A DNA stretch of 64,000 nt from CAZGUH01 sp964529005 (GTDB lineage: Bacteria > Actinomycetota > Acidimicrobiia > Acidimicrobiales > Ilumatobacteraceae): NCBI GenBank assembly GCA_964529005.1, contig CAZGUH010000002.1, forward strand, positions 62,001 to 126,000. Direction: 5' to 3'. Below, one piece after another: positions 56,837-64,000 of the stretch; the stretch's first letter is position 1, and every line of letters starts with the position of its first letter. The translations under genes were made by a program, and so were the position numbers. The notes beneath the pieces were generated by a model, which saw only the letters and a list, made by a program, of their open reading frames with translations, was not told where the DNA came from and did no database searches.

Positions 56837-57031
56837 GTGGCATCCGAGAGCTCGGGACGTTCTCTGCTCGCGACGGCGATCGGCTATGCGATCGTCGCCA
56901 TCGTGGCGATCTGGCTGCTGGGCGCAGTGGCGGGCATCGTCGCCTGGCTGTTCCGCACCATCGTCGTCGTGGCCCTCCTCGTCGGCCTGATCTACCTCTA
57001 CCTGCGGCTCAAGGCCCCCGACGAGGGGTGA
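56837..57031 (+). CDS. Small two-span membrane protein
   Basis: A 64-residue protein with a short polar start (ASESSGRSLL), two adjacent hydrophobic segments (~12-37 and ~41-57) split by a single Arg, and a charged end (RLKAPDEG). No family is recognised. Composition, a plausible leaderless start and lack of overlap with other genes support a real gene. SelO follows 50 bp downstream with its own -10. Confidence 0.6.
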   Translation: MASESSGRSLLATAIGYAIVAIVAIWLLGAVAGIVAWLFRTIVVVALLVGLIYLYLRLKAPDEG

Positions 57032-57067
57032 GCGACCGAGTTGGTCGCGGCGTGGCGATCGCCCCGT

Positions 57068-57073
57068 TACCCT
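57068..57073 (+). promoter_or_regulatory. -10 element of a leaderless selO promoter
   Basis: TACCCT (TAnnnT) ends 8 nt before the ATG at 57082. It sits in the loop of a 6-bp inverted repeat CCCCGT/ACGGGG (57062-57067, 57076-57081). Confidence 0.42.
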
Positions 57074-57081
57074 CGACGGGG

Positions 57082-58575
57082 ATGAAGGTCGTCGACCGCA
57101 CGGCGCGGGATCGTCCGCTGTTCGCCTTCGACAACTCGTTCGCACGCGAGCTGCCGGGCTTGTACGAGCCGTGGACCGCTGCCACGGCCCCAGCGCCACA
57201 GCTGCTCACCCTCAATCGTGCGCTGGCGGTCGAGCTCGGCGCCGACCCCGACGAGCTAGCCACGCCCGACGGCGTGGAAGCGCTCGTCGGCAACGCCGTG
57301 GTGGAGGGCTCGACCCCCGTGGCCCAGGCGTACGCCGGCCACCAGTTCGGGGGATACTCGCCGCGCTTGGGCGACGGCCGGGCACTGCTGCTCGGCGAGG
57401 TGGTCGACGTTCACGGACGGCGCCGGGACCTGCACTTGAAGGGTTCGGGGCGCACGCCGTTCGCCCGCGGTGGTGATGGGAAGGCGGCGGTTGGCCCGAT
57501 GATGCGCGAACACATCATCGGCGAGGCGATGTCCGCCCTCGGCATCCCGACCACACGCGCGCTGGCCGTCATCGCGACCGGCGAACGCGTCGCACGCGAG
57601 GGCATGCCGCCGGGCGCGGTGCTCGTGCGCGTGGCCGCGAGCCACCTGCGCGTCGGCACGTTCCAGTACGCCGCGTCCCACCCCGACCGCACGCTCGTGC
57701 CGCGCCTGCTCGACTACGCGATCGCACGGCACTATCCGGAGGTCGCCGCGGCCGACAATCGCGCCACGGCGTTCCTCGACGCGGTCGTCGAGGCGCAGGC
57801 GTCTCTCGTCGCACGGTGGATGCTCGTCGGCTTCATCCACGGCGTGATGAACACCGACAACATGACGATCTCGGGAGAGACCATCGACTACGGGCCGTGC
57901 GCGTTCATGGATGCGTTCGATCCCGCCACGGTGTTCAGCTCGATCGACCACAGCGGCCGGTACGCGTACGGAAACCAGCCACAGATCGCGCAGTGGAACC
58001 TGGCGCGTCTCGCCGAGACGCTGCTGCCGCTCGTCGACCCCGACCGGGACCGCGCGGTCGAGGCTGCGACCGGCGTGCTGCGCTCGTTCGGCCCCCGCTT
58101 CGAGCGCCACTGGATCGACGGCATGCGGGCCAAGCTCGGCATCAGCGACGCCAACGACCGCGACCGGGACGGCGATCTGGGTTTGATCGACGACTTCCTG
58201 CGGCTGCTCGGCGGGCAGGCGGTCGACTACACGTCCGCGTTCCGCGCGCTGTCTTCGGTGCTGCGCGGCGCGCCCGAGCGGGCGCGGGCGCTGTTCTCGG
58301 ATCCGTCCACATTCGACCACTGGGCCGAGCGCTGGACCGCCCGGGTGAGCGGGCCCGATGCGGCAGCGCGCATGGACCGCGTCAACCCGATCTACATCCC
58401 TCGCAACCACCTCGTCGAGGAGGCGCTGGCGGAGGCCACGGCAGGCGACGTCGGCGCCGCCGAGCGCTTGATCGACGTCGTCTCGGCGCCGTTCGACGAG
58501 CGACCGGGCCTGGGCCGCTACGCCGAGCCCGCGCCGCCGAGCTTCGCCCCGTACGTCACCTACTGCGGCACCTGA
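57082..58575 (+). CDS. selO: SelO/YdiU-family protein AMPylase
   Basis: Pseudokinase-fold enzyme (497 aa) that transfers AMP from ATP onto protein hydroxyl groups and takes part in redox-stress responses. Conserved blocks: DNSFARELPGLY, AYAGHQFGGYSPRLGDGRALLLGEV (shown in part), DLHLKGSGRTPFARGGDGKA (nucleotide-binding Lys), REHIIGEAMSALGIPTTRAL, GFIHGVMNTDNMTISGETIDYGPCAFMD in its key parts (catalytic Asn/Asp), and NPIYIPRNHLVEEAL. A Cys lies two residues from the C terminus (TYCGT), where SelO proteins hold a redox Cys or Sec. ATG 57082 is chosen for the N-terminal match and the -10 spacing. Confidence 0.93.
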   Translation: MKVVDRTARDRPLFAFDNSFARELPGLYEPWTAATAPAPQLLTLNRALAVELGADPDELATPDGVEALVGNAVVEGSTPVAQAYAGHQFGGYSPRLGDGRALLLGEVVDVHGRRRDLHLKGSGRTPFARGGDGKAAVGPMMREHIIGEAMSALGIPTTRALAVIATGERVAREGMPPGAVLVRVAASHLRVGTFQYAASHPDRTLVPRLLDYAIARHYPEVAAADNRATAFLDAVVEAQASLVARWMLVGFIHGVMNTDNMTISGETIDYGPCAFMDAFDPATVFSSIDHSGRYAYGNQPQIAQWNLARLAETLLPLVDPDRDRAVEAATGVLRSFGPRFERHWIDGMRAKLGISDANDRDRDGDLGLIDDFLRLLGGQAVDYTSAFRALSSVLRGAPERARALFSDPSTFDHWAERWTARVSGPDAAARMDRVNPIYIPRNHLVEEALAEATAGDVGAAERLIDVVSAPFDERPGLGRYAEPAPPSFAPYVTYCGT

Positions 58576-58591
58576 CGGCTGGATCGGCCGC

Positions 58592-59107
58592 TCAGTCATC
58601 CCCACCGACGGGCTCGTGCCCGACGGAGACGACTGCGCCGCCCTCGAGTTCGAGCCACGCCACCGTGCAGCGGGGCGCCCGCCGGCGCTGGGTCGCCGAG
58701 CCCGGGTTGAGGTGATGCTGCACGTGTCCGTCAGCGGCGCGGACGTCCGTCTCGTTCCACGGCAGGTGCGAGTGGCCGAACACCACGACGTCGGCGTCGG
58801 GGAACCACCGGCGCAGCCGCCCGCCGCGCCCGATGGCGTCGCCGCTGTCGTGCACCATTGCGACGGTGCACCCGTCGATGTCGACGACCCGCCGTTCGGG
58901 CAGCGCCACGCCGTGGTCGTTGTTGCCGAGCACCGCGTGGACGGGCGCGAACGCGGCCAGCGCTCCCAGGACCGACTCGTCGACGATGTCGCCTGCGTGG
59001 AGGATCACATCGGCCGCGACGAGTTGTTCGCGCAGGTGATCGACGAGCACCGGCGCGCGCCCGGCGACGACATGGGTGTCCGACACCACGAGCACACGCG
59101 TCGTCAT
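58592..59107 (-). CDS. YfcE/MJ0936-type metallophosphoesterase
   Basis: Calcineurin-like phosphodiesterase of 171 aa. Metal-binding motifs in order: VVSDTHVV (DxH, ~8-15), LHAGDIVD (GDxxD, ~36-43), VLGNNDHG (GNHD-like with Asn-Asp, ~59-66), VHDSGD, and VFGHSHLPW (GHTH-like, ~109-117). Substrate unknown; a small phosphodiester is usual. TAGCGT on the minus strand ends 8 nt before its ATG and overlaps the stop codon of the preceding polymerase gene, so this gene may have its own leaderless transcript besides read-through. Confidence 0.85.
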   Translation of the reverse strand: MTTRVLVVSDTHVVAGRAPVLVDHLREQLVAADVILHAGDIVDESVLGALAAFAPVHAVLGNNDHGVALPERRVVDIDGCTVAMVHDSGDAIGRGGRLRRWFPDADVVVFGHSHLPWNETDVRAADGHVQHHLNPGSATQRRRAPRCTVAWLELEGGAVVSVGHEPVGGDD

Positions 59108-59115
59108 GAACCCCC

Positions 59116-59121
59116 ACGCTA
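59116..59121 (-). promoter_or_regulatory. -10 element of the phosphoesterase gene
   Basis: TAGCGT on the minus strand, 8 nt before the ATG at 59107, overlapping the upstream gene's TAG stop. Confidence 0.38.
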
Positions 59122-60078
59122 CGAGCTGCGCCGGGCGCGTGCCCGGCGCTTGCCCTCGTGCATCGCCGCCACCCGGGGCACGGGGATCGCGTGGCCCTCG
59201 TCGATCAGCTGGCGGTCGAGGCGCTGGGGCGCGGGCATCAGCTCACGCCATGGATCCCCGTCGCCGAGGTGTCCGAGCGCGGTGTGCACGGTGAAGTCCG
59301 CGGGGCTGACAGCGTCGAGGTCGTCCCAGGCGAGGGGGAACGACACCGGCGTGCCCGGCCGCACGCGTGGGCTGTACGCGGCGACGACGGTCGCGCCGCC
59401 GATCCGGGTGGGGTCGACGAACACCTTTCCCTGGCGATCGTCCTTGAGGAACGCCGTCGTCGCGATCTGCGGGTCGAGTCGCTCTGCACGCGCGGCGATC
59501 GCCCGCGTCGCTGCGGCCGCGTCCTCCATCGGCGTGTCGGCGATCGGCACGAACACATGGATGCCCTTCGCGCCGCTGGTCTTGACCGCGCCGTCGAGAC
59601 CGGCGTCGGAGAGCACCTGCTGCACGAGCCGCGCGGCGCGCGCCACGGTGGCGAACGTCGCGCCCGCGGGTGGATCGAGATCGAGCACGAGATGTGTCAT
59701 CCGGTCGGGACGGTCGGCGAGGGTGAGCGTGGGGTGGTACTCGACGGCCCTCTGGTTGGCGAACCACAGCAGTGTGCGGCGGTCGTCGCAGAGGGCATAG
59801 GCGACCTCGCGCTGCGATGCCTCGGCCCACACCTTGACCGTTCGCACCCACTCGGGCGCGTACTTCGGCACGTTCTTCTGCATGAACGCGTCCTGGCCTC
59901 GGTGCACGCGGATGACCGACAGAGGGCGGCCGATGAGGGCCGGAAGGATCCGGTCGCGCACCGCGTCGAGGTAGTCGACGAGGTCCCGCTTGGTCGCCCC
60001 GGCGCCATCGAACAGCGGTTGATCGAGGTTCGTCAGCGTCACCCCGGCGCGCGACTCGTCCGGTGGGCGCGTCGTCAT
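59119..60078 (-). CDS. Stand-alone LigD-type polymerase/primase domain protein
   Basis: Archaeo-eukaryotic primase-fold polymerase of 319 aa, like the PolDom of LigD that fills gaps in bacterial non-homologous end joining. Seen: LTNLDQPLFDGAGATKRDLVDYLDAV shown in part, HRGQDAFMQKNVPKYAPEWV, metal-binding LDLDPPAGATF (~150), KTSGAKGIHVFVP (~184) and FLKDDRQGKVFVDP. There is no ligase or phosphoesterase domain and no ku gene in the window. ATG 60078 fits the family N terminus; an upstream in-frame ATG (60165) falls inside the HxlR gene. It follows that gene by 10 bp, so they may share a transcript. Confidence 0.88.
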   Translation of the reverse strand: MTTRPPDESRAGVTLTNLDQPLFDGAGATKRDLVDYLDAVRDRILPALIGRPLSVIRVHRGQDAFMQKNVPKYAPEWVRTVKVWAEASQREVAYALCDDRRTLLWFANQRAVEYHPTLTLADRPDRMTHLVLDLDPPAGATFATVARAARLVQQVLSDAGLDGAVKTSGAKGIHVFVPIADTPMEDAAAATRAIAARAERLDPQIATTAFLKDDRQGKVFVDPTRIGGATVVAAYSPRVRPGTPVSFPLAWDDLDAVSPADFTVHTALGHLGDGDPWRELMPAPQRLDRQLIDEGHAIPVPRVAAMHEGKRRARARRSS

Positions 60079-60088
60079 GCCGGCGCCG

Positions 60089-60787
60089 TCATGCTGATGC
60101 GGAGGCCGCGAAGGGGCTGAGCGCGAACCAGCGCGGGAACGCTCGGACCAGCTCGCGCGGGCCATCCAGGGTGATCGCTCCGGATCGCGTCGCGGCGTCC
60201 CACGTGCTGCGGCCCATCCACACCAGCATGAACTCGCGGATGTCTGCGGTGACGAACAGGCTGATCTCGAACCCTTCGTCGCGTTGGCACACCGACGACC
60301 CGGCGCGATCGAGCAGCAGCCAGATGCGCCGGCCGCGGTGGGCCTGTGGGAAGTTGAACTGCACGACGACGCGCCGGTCGGGCAGCTCGTCGGCGACGAC
60401 GCGCTGGCGCACGCGCCACATCAGATGGGCGCCGTCGAACTGCTCCTTCTCCGGATCGCTCATCAGCCAGTTCACGGCCCACTCGCCGAGCCGCCAGATC
60501 ACCGCCTCGAGGTCGCGCCCCGCCTCCGACAGGTGGTAGGTCGGGCCGGGACGTCGCTCGATGATCCCCTGGCGTTCGAGCTGCTTCAGTCGCTGGGCAA
60601 GCAAGGTGCGCGACATCCGCGGCACGCCGCGCTGGATCTCGGAGAAGCGGTGCGAACCGCAGATCAGCTCACGCAGGACGAGCGGCGTCCAGCGGTCGCC
60701 GATCGCCTCGGCCCCCATCGCGATCGGGCAGTACTCGCCGTAGCTCTTCACGGTCCAGATCTTGCACTTCCGGAGCCGATCTGTCAT
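60089..60787 (-). CDS. HxlR-family regulator with SCP2-like C-terminal domain
   Basis: Winged-helix regulator of about 232 aa. HxlR block: YGEYCPIAMGAEAIGDRWTPLVLREL (given in part), SHRFSEIQRGVPRMSRTLLAQRLKQLERQGIIER in its key parts and GPTYHLSEAGRDL. The C-terminal ~110 residues (HLMWRVRQRVVADEL, RRIWLLLDRAG, FVTADIREFMLVWMGR) resemble an SCP2-type lipid-binding domain, so a hydrophobic ligand may be sensed. Start uncertain: ATG 60787 is used; GTG 60751 is possible. Only 16 bp separate it from the divergent acyl-CoA dehydrogenase. Confidence 0.82.
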   Translation of the reverse strand: MTDRLRKCKIWTVKSYGEYCPIAMGAEAIGDRWTPLVLRELICGSHRFSEIQRGVPRMSRTLLAQRLKQLERQGIIERRPGPTYHLSEAGRDLEAVIWRLGEWAVNWLMSDPEKEQFDGAHLMWRVRQRVVADELPDRRVVVQFNFPQAHRGRRIWLLLDRAGSSVCQRDEGFEISLFVTADIREFMLVWMGRSTWDAATRSGAITLDGPRELVRAFPRWFALSPFAASASA

Positions 60788-60800
60788 CCGTACCGTGCGG
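60788..60800. promoter_or_regulatory. 13-bp imperfect palindrome and -10 box between HxlR and acyl-CoA dehydrogenase genes
   Basis: CCGTAC-C-GTGCGG has one mismatched pair and fills the gap between the divergent starts. TACCGT inside it (60791-60796) is a -10 placed 7 nt before the dehydrogenase ATG, so a bound regulator would block that promoter. Confidence 0.42.
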
Positions 60801-60803
60801 CTC

Positions 60804-61907
60804 ATGGAGACACTCATCAAGCAAGCACACGAAATCGCCACCGCTGCCGCCGATCACGCCGATCGCCACGACCGCGAGGGCACGTTCGTCAGCGAAGGCG
60901 TCGCGGCCGCCAAGGAATCCGGCTACCTGGCCAGCCCGGTACCCCCAGAGCTGGGCGGCGACGGAGCGCTGACACGCGATCTCGTCGAGGCGCAGCGCAT
61001 CATCGGCAGGGCGTGTGGGTCGACCGCATTGGCCTGCTCGATGCACCTGCACCTCGTCCTCGCCTCGGCGTGGCGATGGCGGCGCGGTGACAAGGTCGTC
61101 GAACCCACTCTGACGAAGGTCGCCCGCGACCGGCTCGTGCTCTGTTCCACCGGAGGGACCGACTGGACCAGACCCACCGCGGTCGCGACGCCGGTCGACG
61201 GTGGCTGGCGGGTCAACGGCCGCAAGACGTTCGCCAGCATCTCCCCGGCTGCCGGCGCGGCGGCGACGTTCGCCGTGATCGGCGAGCCGATGCAGGGCGC
61301 CGACGTCATCGCCTTCGGGATGCCGCTGTCCGCCCCCGGCGTGCGCATCGACGAGACCTGGAACGCCGCCGGCATGCGCGGCACGGGTAGTCACGACATC
61401 ATCCTCGACGACGTCTTCGTGAGCGAAGCGCAGGTGGTCGGCAGGCGGACCTGGGGCGTGCTCGACCGTCCGCTGCTGGTGGCGTCGCTGCACGCATGGC
61501 CGGTGATCTCGGCCTCCTACCTCGGCGTCGCCGAGGGTCTGGTCGACACCGTGCTCGACGCCTGCGGCCCGGACGTCTCCGAGCGCCAGGTCGGCCTGCT
61601 CGACGCCGAGTTGCGCACCGCGCGCTGGGCGATCGACGGCGCCCTGCGCGATCTCGGCGACGACCCGGATCCGACGCTCGACAGCTTCGTCACCGTGCAG
61701 CTGATGAAGCGCACGGTGATCGAAGCGACGCAGTCGATCGCCACCGCGGCGGCCGAGATCGCCGGCGGTCGGTCGTACGCCCGCCCGGGAGCGGTCGATC
61801 GGATGATCCGCGACCTGCGCGCCGCGGTCTACCACCCCTACGGACCCGAGACGACCCTCACGATCGCCGGCCGTTCGCGTCTCGGTCGGCCGTTCGACGA
61901 GCGCTGA
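60804..61907 (+). CDS. Acyl-CoA dehydrogenase-family flavoprotein
   Basis: Flavoenzyme of 367 aa. Family blocks: GYLASPVPPELGGDGAL, ACGSTALACSMHLHLV, TPVDGGWRVNGRKTFASISPAA (given in part), WNAAGMRGTGSHDIILDDVFV and GRSYARPGAVDRMIRDLRAAVYHPYGPET in its key parts. The classic catalytic Glu segment before the C terminus is not obvious, and the end resembles the flavin-dependent monooxygenase-like subgroup (DszC/hydroxylase type), so the substrate is open. The ATG is 7 nt from a -10 box. Its 3' end overlaps the convergent MBL hydrolase by 50 bp. Confidence 0.82.
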   Translation: METLIKQAHEIATAAADHADRHDREGTFVSEGVAAAKESGYLASPVPPELGGDGALTRDLVEAQRIIGRACGSTALACSMHLHLVLASAWRWRRGDKVVEPTLTKVARDRLVLCSTGGTDWTRPTAVATPVDGGWRVNGRKTFASISPAAGAAATFAVIGEPMQGADVIAFGMPLSAPGVRIDETWNAAGMRGTGSHDIILDDVFVSEAQVVGRRTWGVLDRPLLVASLHAWPVISASYLGVAEGLVDTVLDACGPDVSERQVGLLDAELRTARWAIDGALRDLGDDPDPTLDSFVTVQLMKRTVIEATQSIATAAAEIAGGRSYARPGAVDRMIRDLRAAVYHPYGPETTLTIAGRSRLGRPFDER

Positions 61908-62808
61908 GGTCCAGCTCCGACGACCAGACGCTGCCGTCGAACGCGACGAGGCCGTCGTCGCGCAGCTTCAACAGGTGCGCTCGGACGCTGCGCGCCGCGG
62001 CGCGGTGCAAGCCGGGATCGACCTCGGTGTAGAGATCGGCGACGATCTCCTCCGGGGTCGTCCTCCCGGCCCGCACCGCGGCCAGCACCTGTGCCTCGCG
62101 CTCCAGGCGGTGTGCGAGGTAGGCGTCGAGGAACGGGCCCGGATCCCGCACCGGCGGCCCGTGCGTCGGCCACAGCACCGCGTCGCCGCGCCCGCGCACG
62201 GCGCGCAACGAGTCGACGTAGGCACGCATGTCACCGTCGGGCGGCGACACCACCGTGGTGCTCCACCCCATGATGTGATCGCCGGTGAAGAGCGCCGACT
62301 CCTCCTCCAGCGTGTAACACGTGTGGTTCGCGGTGTGACCGGGGGTGTGCACGGCGCGCATCGTCCACCCACGACCCGAAGCGACGACGTCGCCCGTGCC
62401 CACGCTCACGTCGGGCACGAAGTCGCGGTCGACGGGCTCCTTGACCTCGTCGGACACGGCTTCGTCGGGGTCCGGGGGCGTGAGGTGCGGGCCGAACGCC
62501 ACCGTCGGCGCTCCGGTCTCGGCGCGCAGCCACGCCGACAGCGGCGAATGGTCGCTGTGGCAGTGCGTCACGAGGATCGCCACGACGCGCTCGCCGGCGA
62601 GCGCCGCGGCCAGCGCTTCGCGATGGCTGTCGAGCTCCGGCCCCGGGTCGACGACGGCGACGTCGCCCTGCCCCACGATGTAGGTGCCGGTGCCGCGGTA
62701 GGCGAACTTCGACGGGTTGTCGGCGATGACCCGGCGGATCAGCGGTGAGACCACCTCGCATACGCCGTAGCGCACGTCGTCGAGCGTCGAGAACGGGATG
62801 TCAGCCAT
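61858..62808 (-). CDS. MBL-fold hydrolase with C-terminal winged helix (LACTB2-like)
   Basis: Metallo-beta-lactamase-fold protein of 316 aa: GTGTYIVGQGDVAVVDPGPE (given in part), VTHCHSDHSPLSAWL (HxHxDH, ~84-89), VHTPGHTANHTCY (~155), FTGDHIMGWSTTVV (~177) and PTHGPPV (~220). The last ~75 residues form a winged-helix BLACT_WH domain (RTTPEEIVADLYTEV ... LLKLRDDGLVAF). Relatives include LACTB2-type RNases and glyoxalase-II-like thioesterases; which applies cannot be told. ATG 62808 overlaps the upstream permease stop by 8 bp, implying coupled translation. Confidence 0.86.
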   Translation of the reverse strand: MADIPFSTLDDVRYGVCEVVSPLIRRVIADNPSKFAYRGTGTYIVGQGDVAVVDPGPELDSHREALAAALAGERVVAILVTHCHSDHSPLSAWLRAETGAPTVAFGPHLTPPDPDEAVSDEVKEPVDRDFVPDVSVGTGDVVASGRGWTMRAVHTPGHTANHTCYTLEEESALFTGDHIMGWSTTVVSPPDGDMRAYVDSLRAVRGRGDAVLWPTHGPPVRDPGPFLDAYLAHRLEREAQVLAAVRAGRTTPEEIVADLYTEVDPGLHRAAARSVRAHLLKLRDDGLVAFDGSVWSSELDLSARRTADRDANGRRS

Positions 62809-64000
62809 GCTCAGCCTCTGTCTCTGGGATCGGCTCCGCCTCCGCCGCGGCCTTCCGGCGCAGCCGGCGACCACGCCGACGCCGGGGAGGCGGCAGGCGC
62901 GTCAGGTCGTTGTCGACGACGTCGTGGCGTGGCCCCCACGTGGACGCCAGCGCCTGCACCATCGCCGCGGCGGGCAACGCCAGGACCGCCCCCACCGGGC
63001 CGAGCACCGCGGCGCCGGCGAGCGCGGCTCCGAACGCCAGGGCAGGATGCAGCTCCATCGTCCGGGCCGTGATGCGCGGCGCGAAGACGTAGTTCTCGAC
63101 CTGCTGGTAGACGGCGATGAAGCCGAGGATGACGAGCGCCTTGACGGGCGAATCGATCAGTGTCAGCAGCACGGGCAGGACGCCTGCGAGGTAGGTGCCG
63201 ACGACGGGCAGGAACTGGCTGACGAGGCCGACCCAGATGGCCATCGCCACCGGCGCGGTGGTGCCGAGCGACTGGAAGACGATCCAGTGGAAGAACGCCG
63301 ACAACCCCGCCAGCAGCGCCCGCGAGTAGAGGTACCCGCCGGTCTTGGTGATCGCCAGTTCCCACGCATCGAGCACCACCAGCTGGCGCTCCGGACTGAG
63401 ACGGGCGCAGATCACGCGCCTCAGCCGCGGCCCATCAGCCACCAGGTAGAACGTGAAAAGCAGCACCGAGAACGTCTGCAGCAGGATGCCGAGGGCGCGC
63501 ACCGACAGCTGGAACGCGTTGTCCTGCTGGTCCTTGATGAACTCCTGCACCGGCCCGTCGGGGTCGTTGATCGCGTCGTTGACCTCACGGGCGTCGATGT
63601 TCGTGTTGAACAGATCGTTGATGGTGTCGACGATCTCGTTGACGTTGTCCTCCGAGTCGGTGAGCAAGTCGGCGATCTGGGTGGCGACGAGAGAACCGAT
63701 GGCGAACAGGAAGACGAGGGCTCCGAGCACCACGCCGAGCAGGATCAGCGCGGTGGCACGACCCCGCCTCCATCCCCGGCGGGCGAGCTTGTTGACGCCG
63801 GGCTCGATCGCCAGCGAGAGGAACAGCGAGACGAGCAGCAGCAGGAACAGGCCGCTGAGACGGGTGACGCTCTTGCGCAGGACGATCGTGGCGAGGAAGC
63901 CGACCCAGAACACCGCGATCGCGCGCCAGACCCACGGCGGCATCCGGCGCGGCGGTTGCGGGGGCCCGACAGCGGTCGGGCGCGCGGCGGTGTCGCTCAC
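62801..64000 (-). CDS. AI-2E family (YdiK/PerM-like) transporter
   Basis: Membrane protein of 399 aa with about eight hydrophobic spans. N-terminal Pro-rich cytosolic start, spans at ~27-65 and ~85-108, a long soluble segment rich in Asp/Asn (~115-165) and the C-terminal conserved half with FTFYLVADGPRLRR, GYLYSRALLAGLSAFFHWIV, FLPVVGTYLAGVLPVLLTLI and QVENYVFAPRI. Families of this type are linked to AI-2 export or Na+/H+ exchange. The GTG at the window's last bases reads as a start (SDTAARPT), but the frame could begin further right. The Arg-rich C-terminal tail is cytosolic. Confidence 0.84.
   Translation of the reverse strand: MSDTAARPTAVGPPQPPRRMPPWVWRAIAVFWVGFLATIVLRKSVTRLSGLFLLLLVSLFLSLAIEPGVNKLARRGWRRGRATALILLGVVLGALVFLFAIGSLVATQIADLLTDSEDNVNEIVDTINDLFNTNIDAREVNDAINDPDGPVQEFIKDQQDNAFQLSVRALGILLQTFSVLLFTFYLVADGPRLRRVICARLSPERQLVVLDAWELAITKTGGYLYSRALLAGLSAFFHWIVFQSLGTTAPVAMAIWVGLVSQFLPVVGTYLAGVLPVLLTLIDSPVKALVILGFIAVYQQVENYVFAPRITARTMELHPALAFGAALAGAAVLGPVGAVLALPAAAMVQALASTWGPRHDVVDNDLTRLPPPRRRRGRRLRRKAAAEAEPIPETEAEHG

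Overview
The window is a gene-dense, very GC-rich stretch of bacterial chromosome. Several traits point to an actinobacterium: an S-(hydroxymethyl)mycothiol dehydrogenase, a GlgE-type alpha-glucan operon with fused TreS-maltokinase, a septum-formation-type lipoprotein, Tat-exported secretion, and many start codons that sit 6-8 nt after a TAnnnT -10 element (leaderless transcripts). The secreted 'RxLDTR...DVxGYF' repeats and overall style suggest the Acidimicrobiia (Ilumatobacter-like), but this placement is inference. I see no rRNA, tRNA, IS element, prophage or CRISPR array. The only gene-free stretch above 300 bp is 21785-22188, a glycine-codon-rich low-complexity tract.

Layout. 1-4767 (minus): a nitrate/nitrite assimilation operon, narK-nirB-nirD-iron-sulfur protein, with a GlnR-like box upstream. 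4915-7432 (minus): alpha/beta hydrolase, lgt and a lipoprotein D,D-carboxypeptidase, joined by ATGA overlaps. 7544-11056: a TetR regulator, a TPR/HD-GYP signalling protein and an M48 membrane peptidase. 11101-19705 (plus): recC-recB-recD with ATGA overlaps. 19730-21784: a Tat-exported M14 peptidase with three N-terminal beta repeats. 22189-29605 (plus): glgE, treS-mak and glgB, which turn trehalose into branched alpha-glucan through maltose-1-phosphate. 29786-33743: an ornithine decarboxylase-type enzyme, a YdeI-like protein, and a MarR repressor divergent from a ClC-CBS channel around a perfect 15-bp palindrome.

33756-45787 (minus) is the most unusual part. It is a four-gene, 12-kb cassette with a Pvc16_N/DUF4255 protein (a family otherwise tied to contractile injection systems) followed by three tandem paralogous membrane proteins of 724, 843 and 2171 residues. 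Each paralogue has a ~210-residue N-terminal domain without a signal peptide, a conserved juxtamembrane F-x-Q-R motif, one membrane span at residues ~214-237, and a long outer stalk of carboxypeptidase-regulatory/CNA-B-like repeats. No sheath, tube, baseplate or AAA+ gene lies in the window, so this is either a detached piece of a contractile injection system or a distinct envelope machine.

45929-64000 is mixed housekeeping: a septum-formation lipoprotein, a VIT-family transporter, BON-CBS, a fused indolepyruvate:ferredoxin oxidoreductase, class II fumarase, mycothiol-dependent formaldehyde dehydrogenase, small stress and enzyme families (AHSA1, SnoaL-like, ThpR, MmcQ/YjbR), SelO, a phosphoesterase, a stand-alone LigD polymerase domain, an HxlR regulator divergent from an acyl-CoA dehydrogenase, an MBL hydrolase and an AI-2E family permease. 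Start codons were chosen from Shine-Dalgarno matches, stop/start overlaps or -10-to-start spacing and are named where uncertain. All function calls come from reading motifs; no database search was run.
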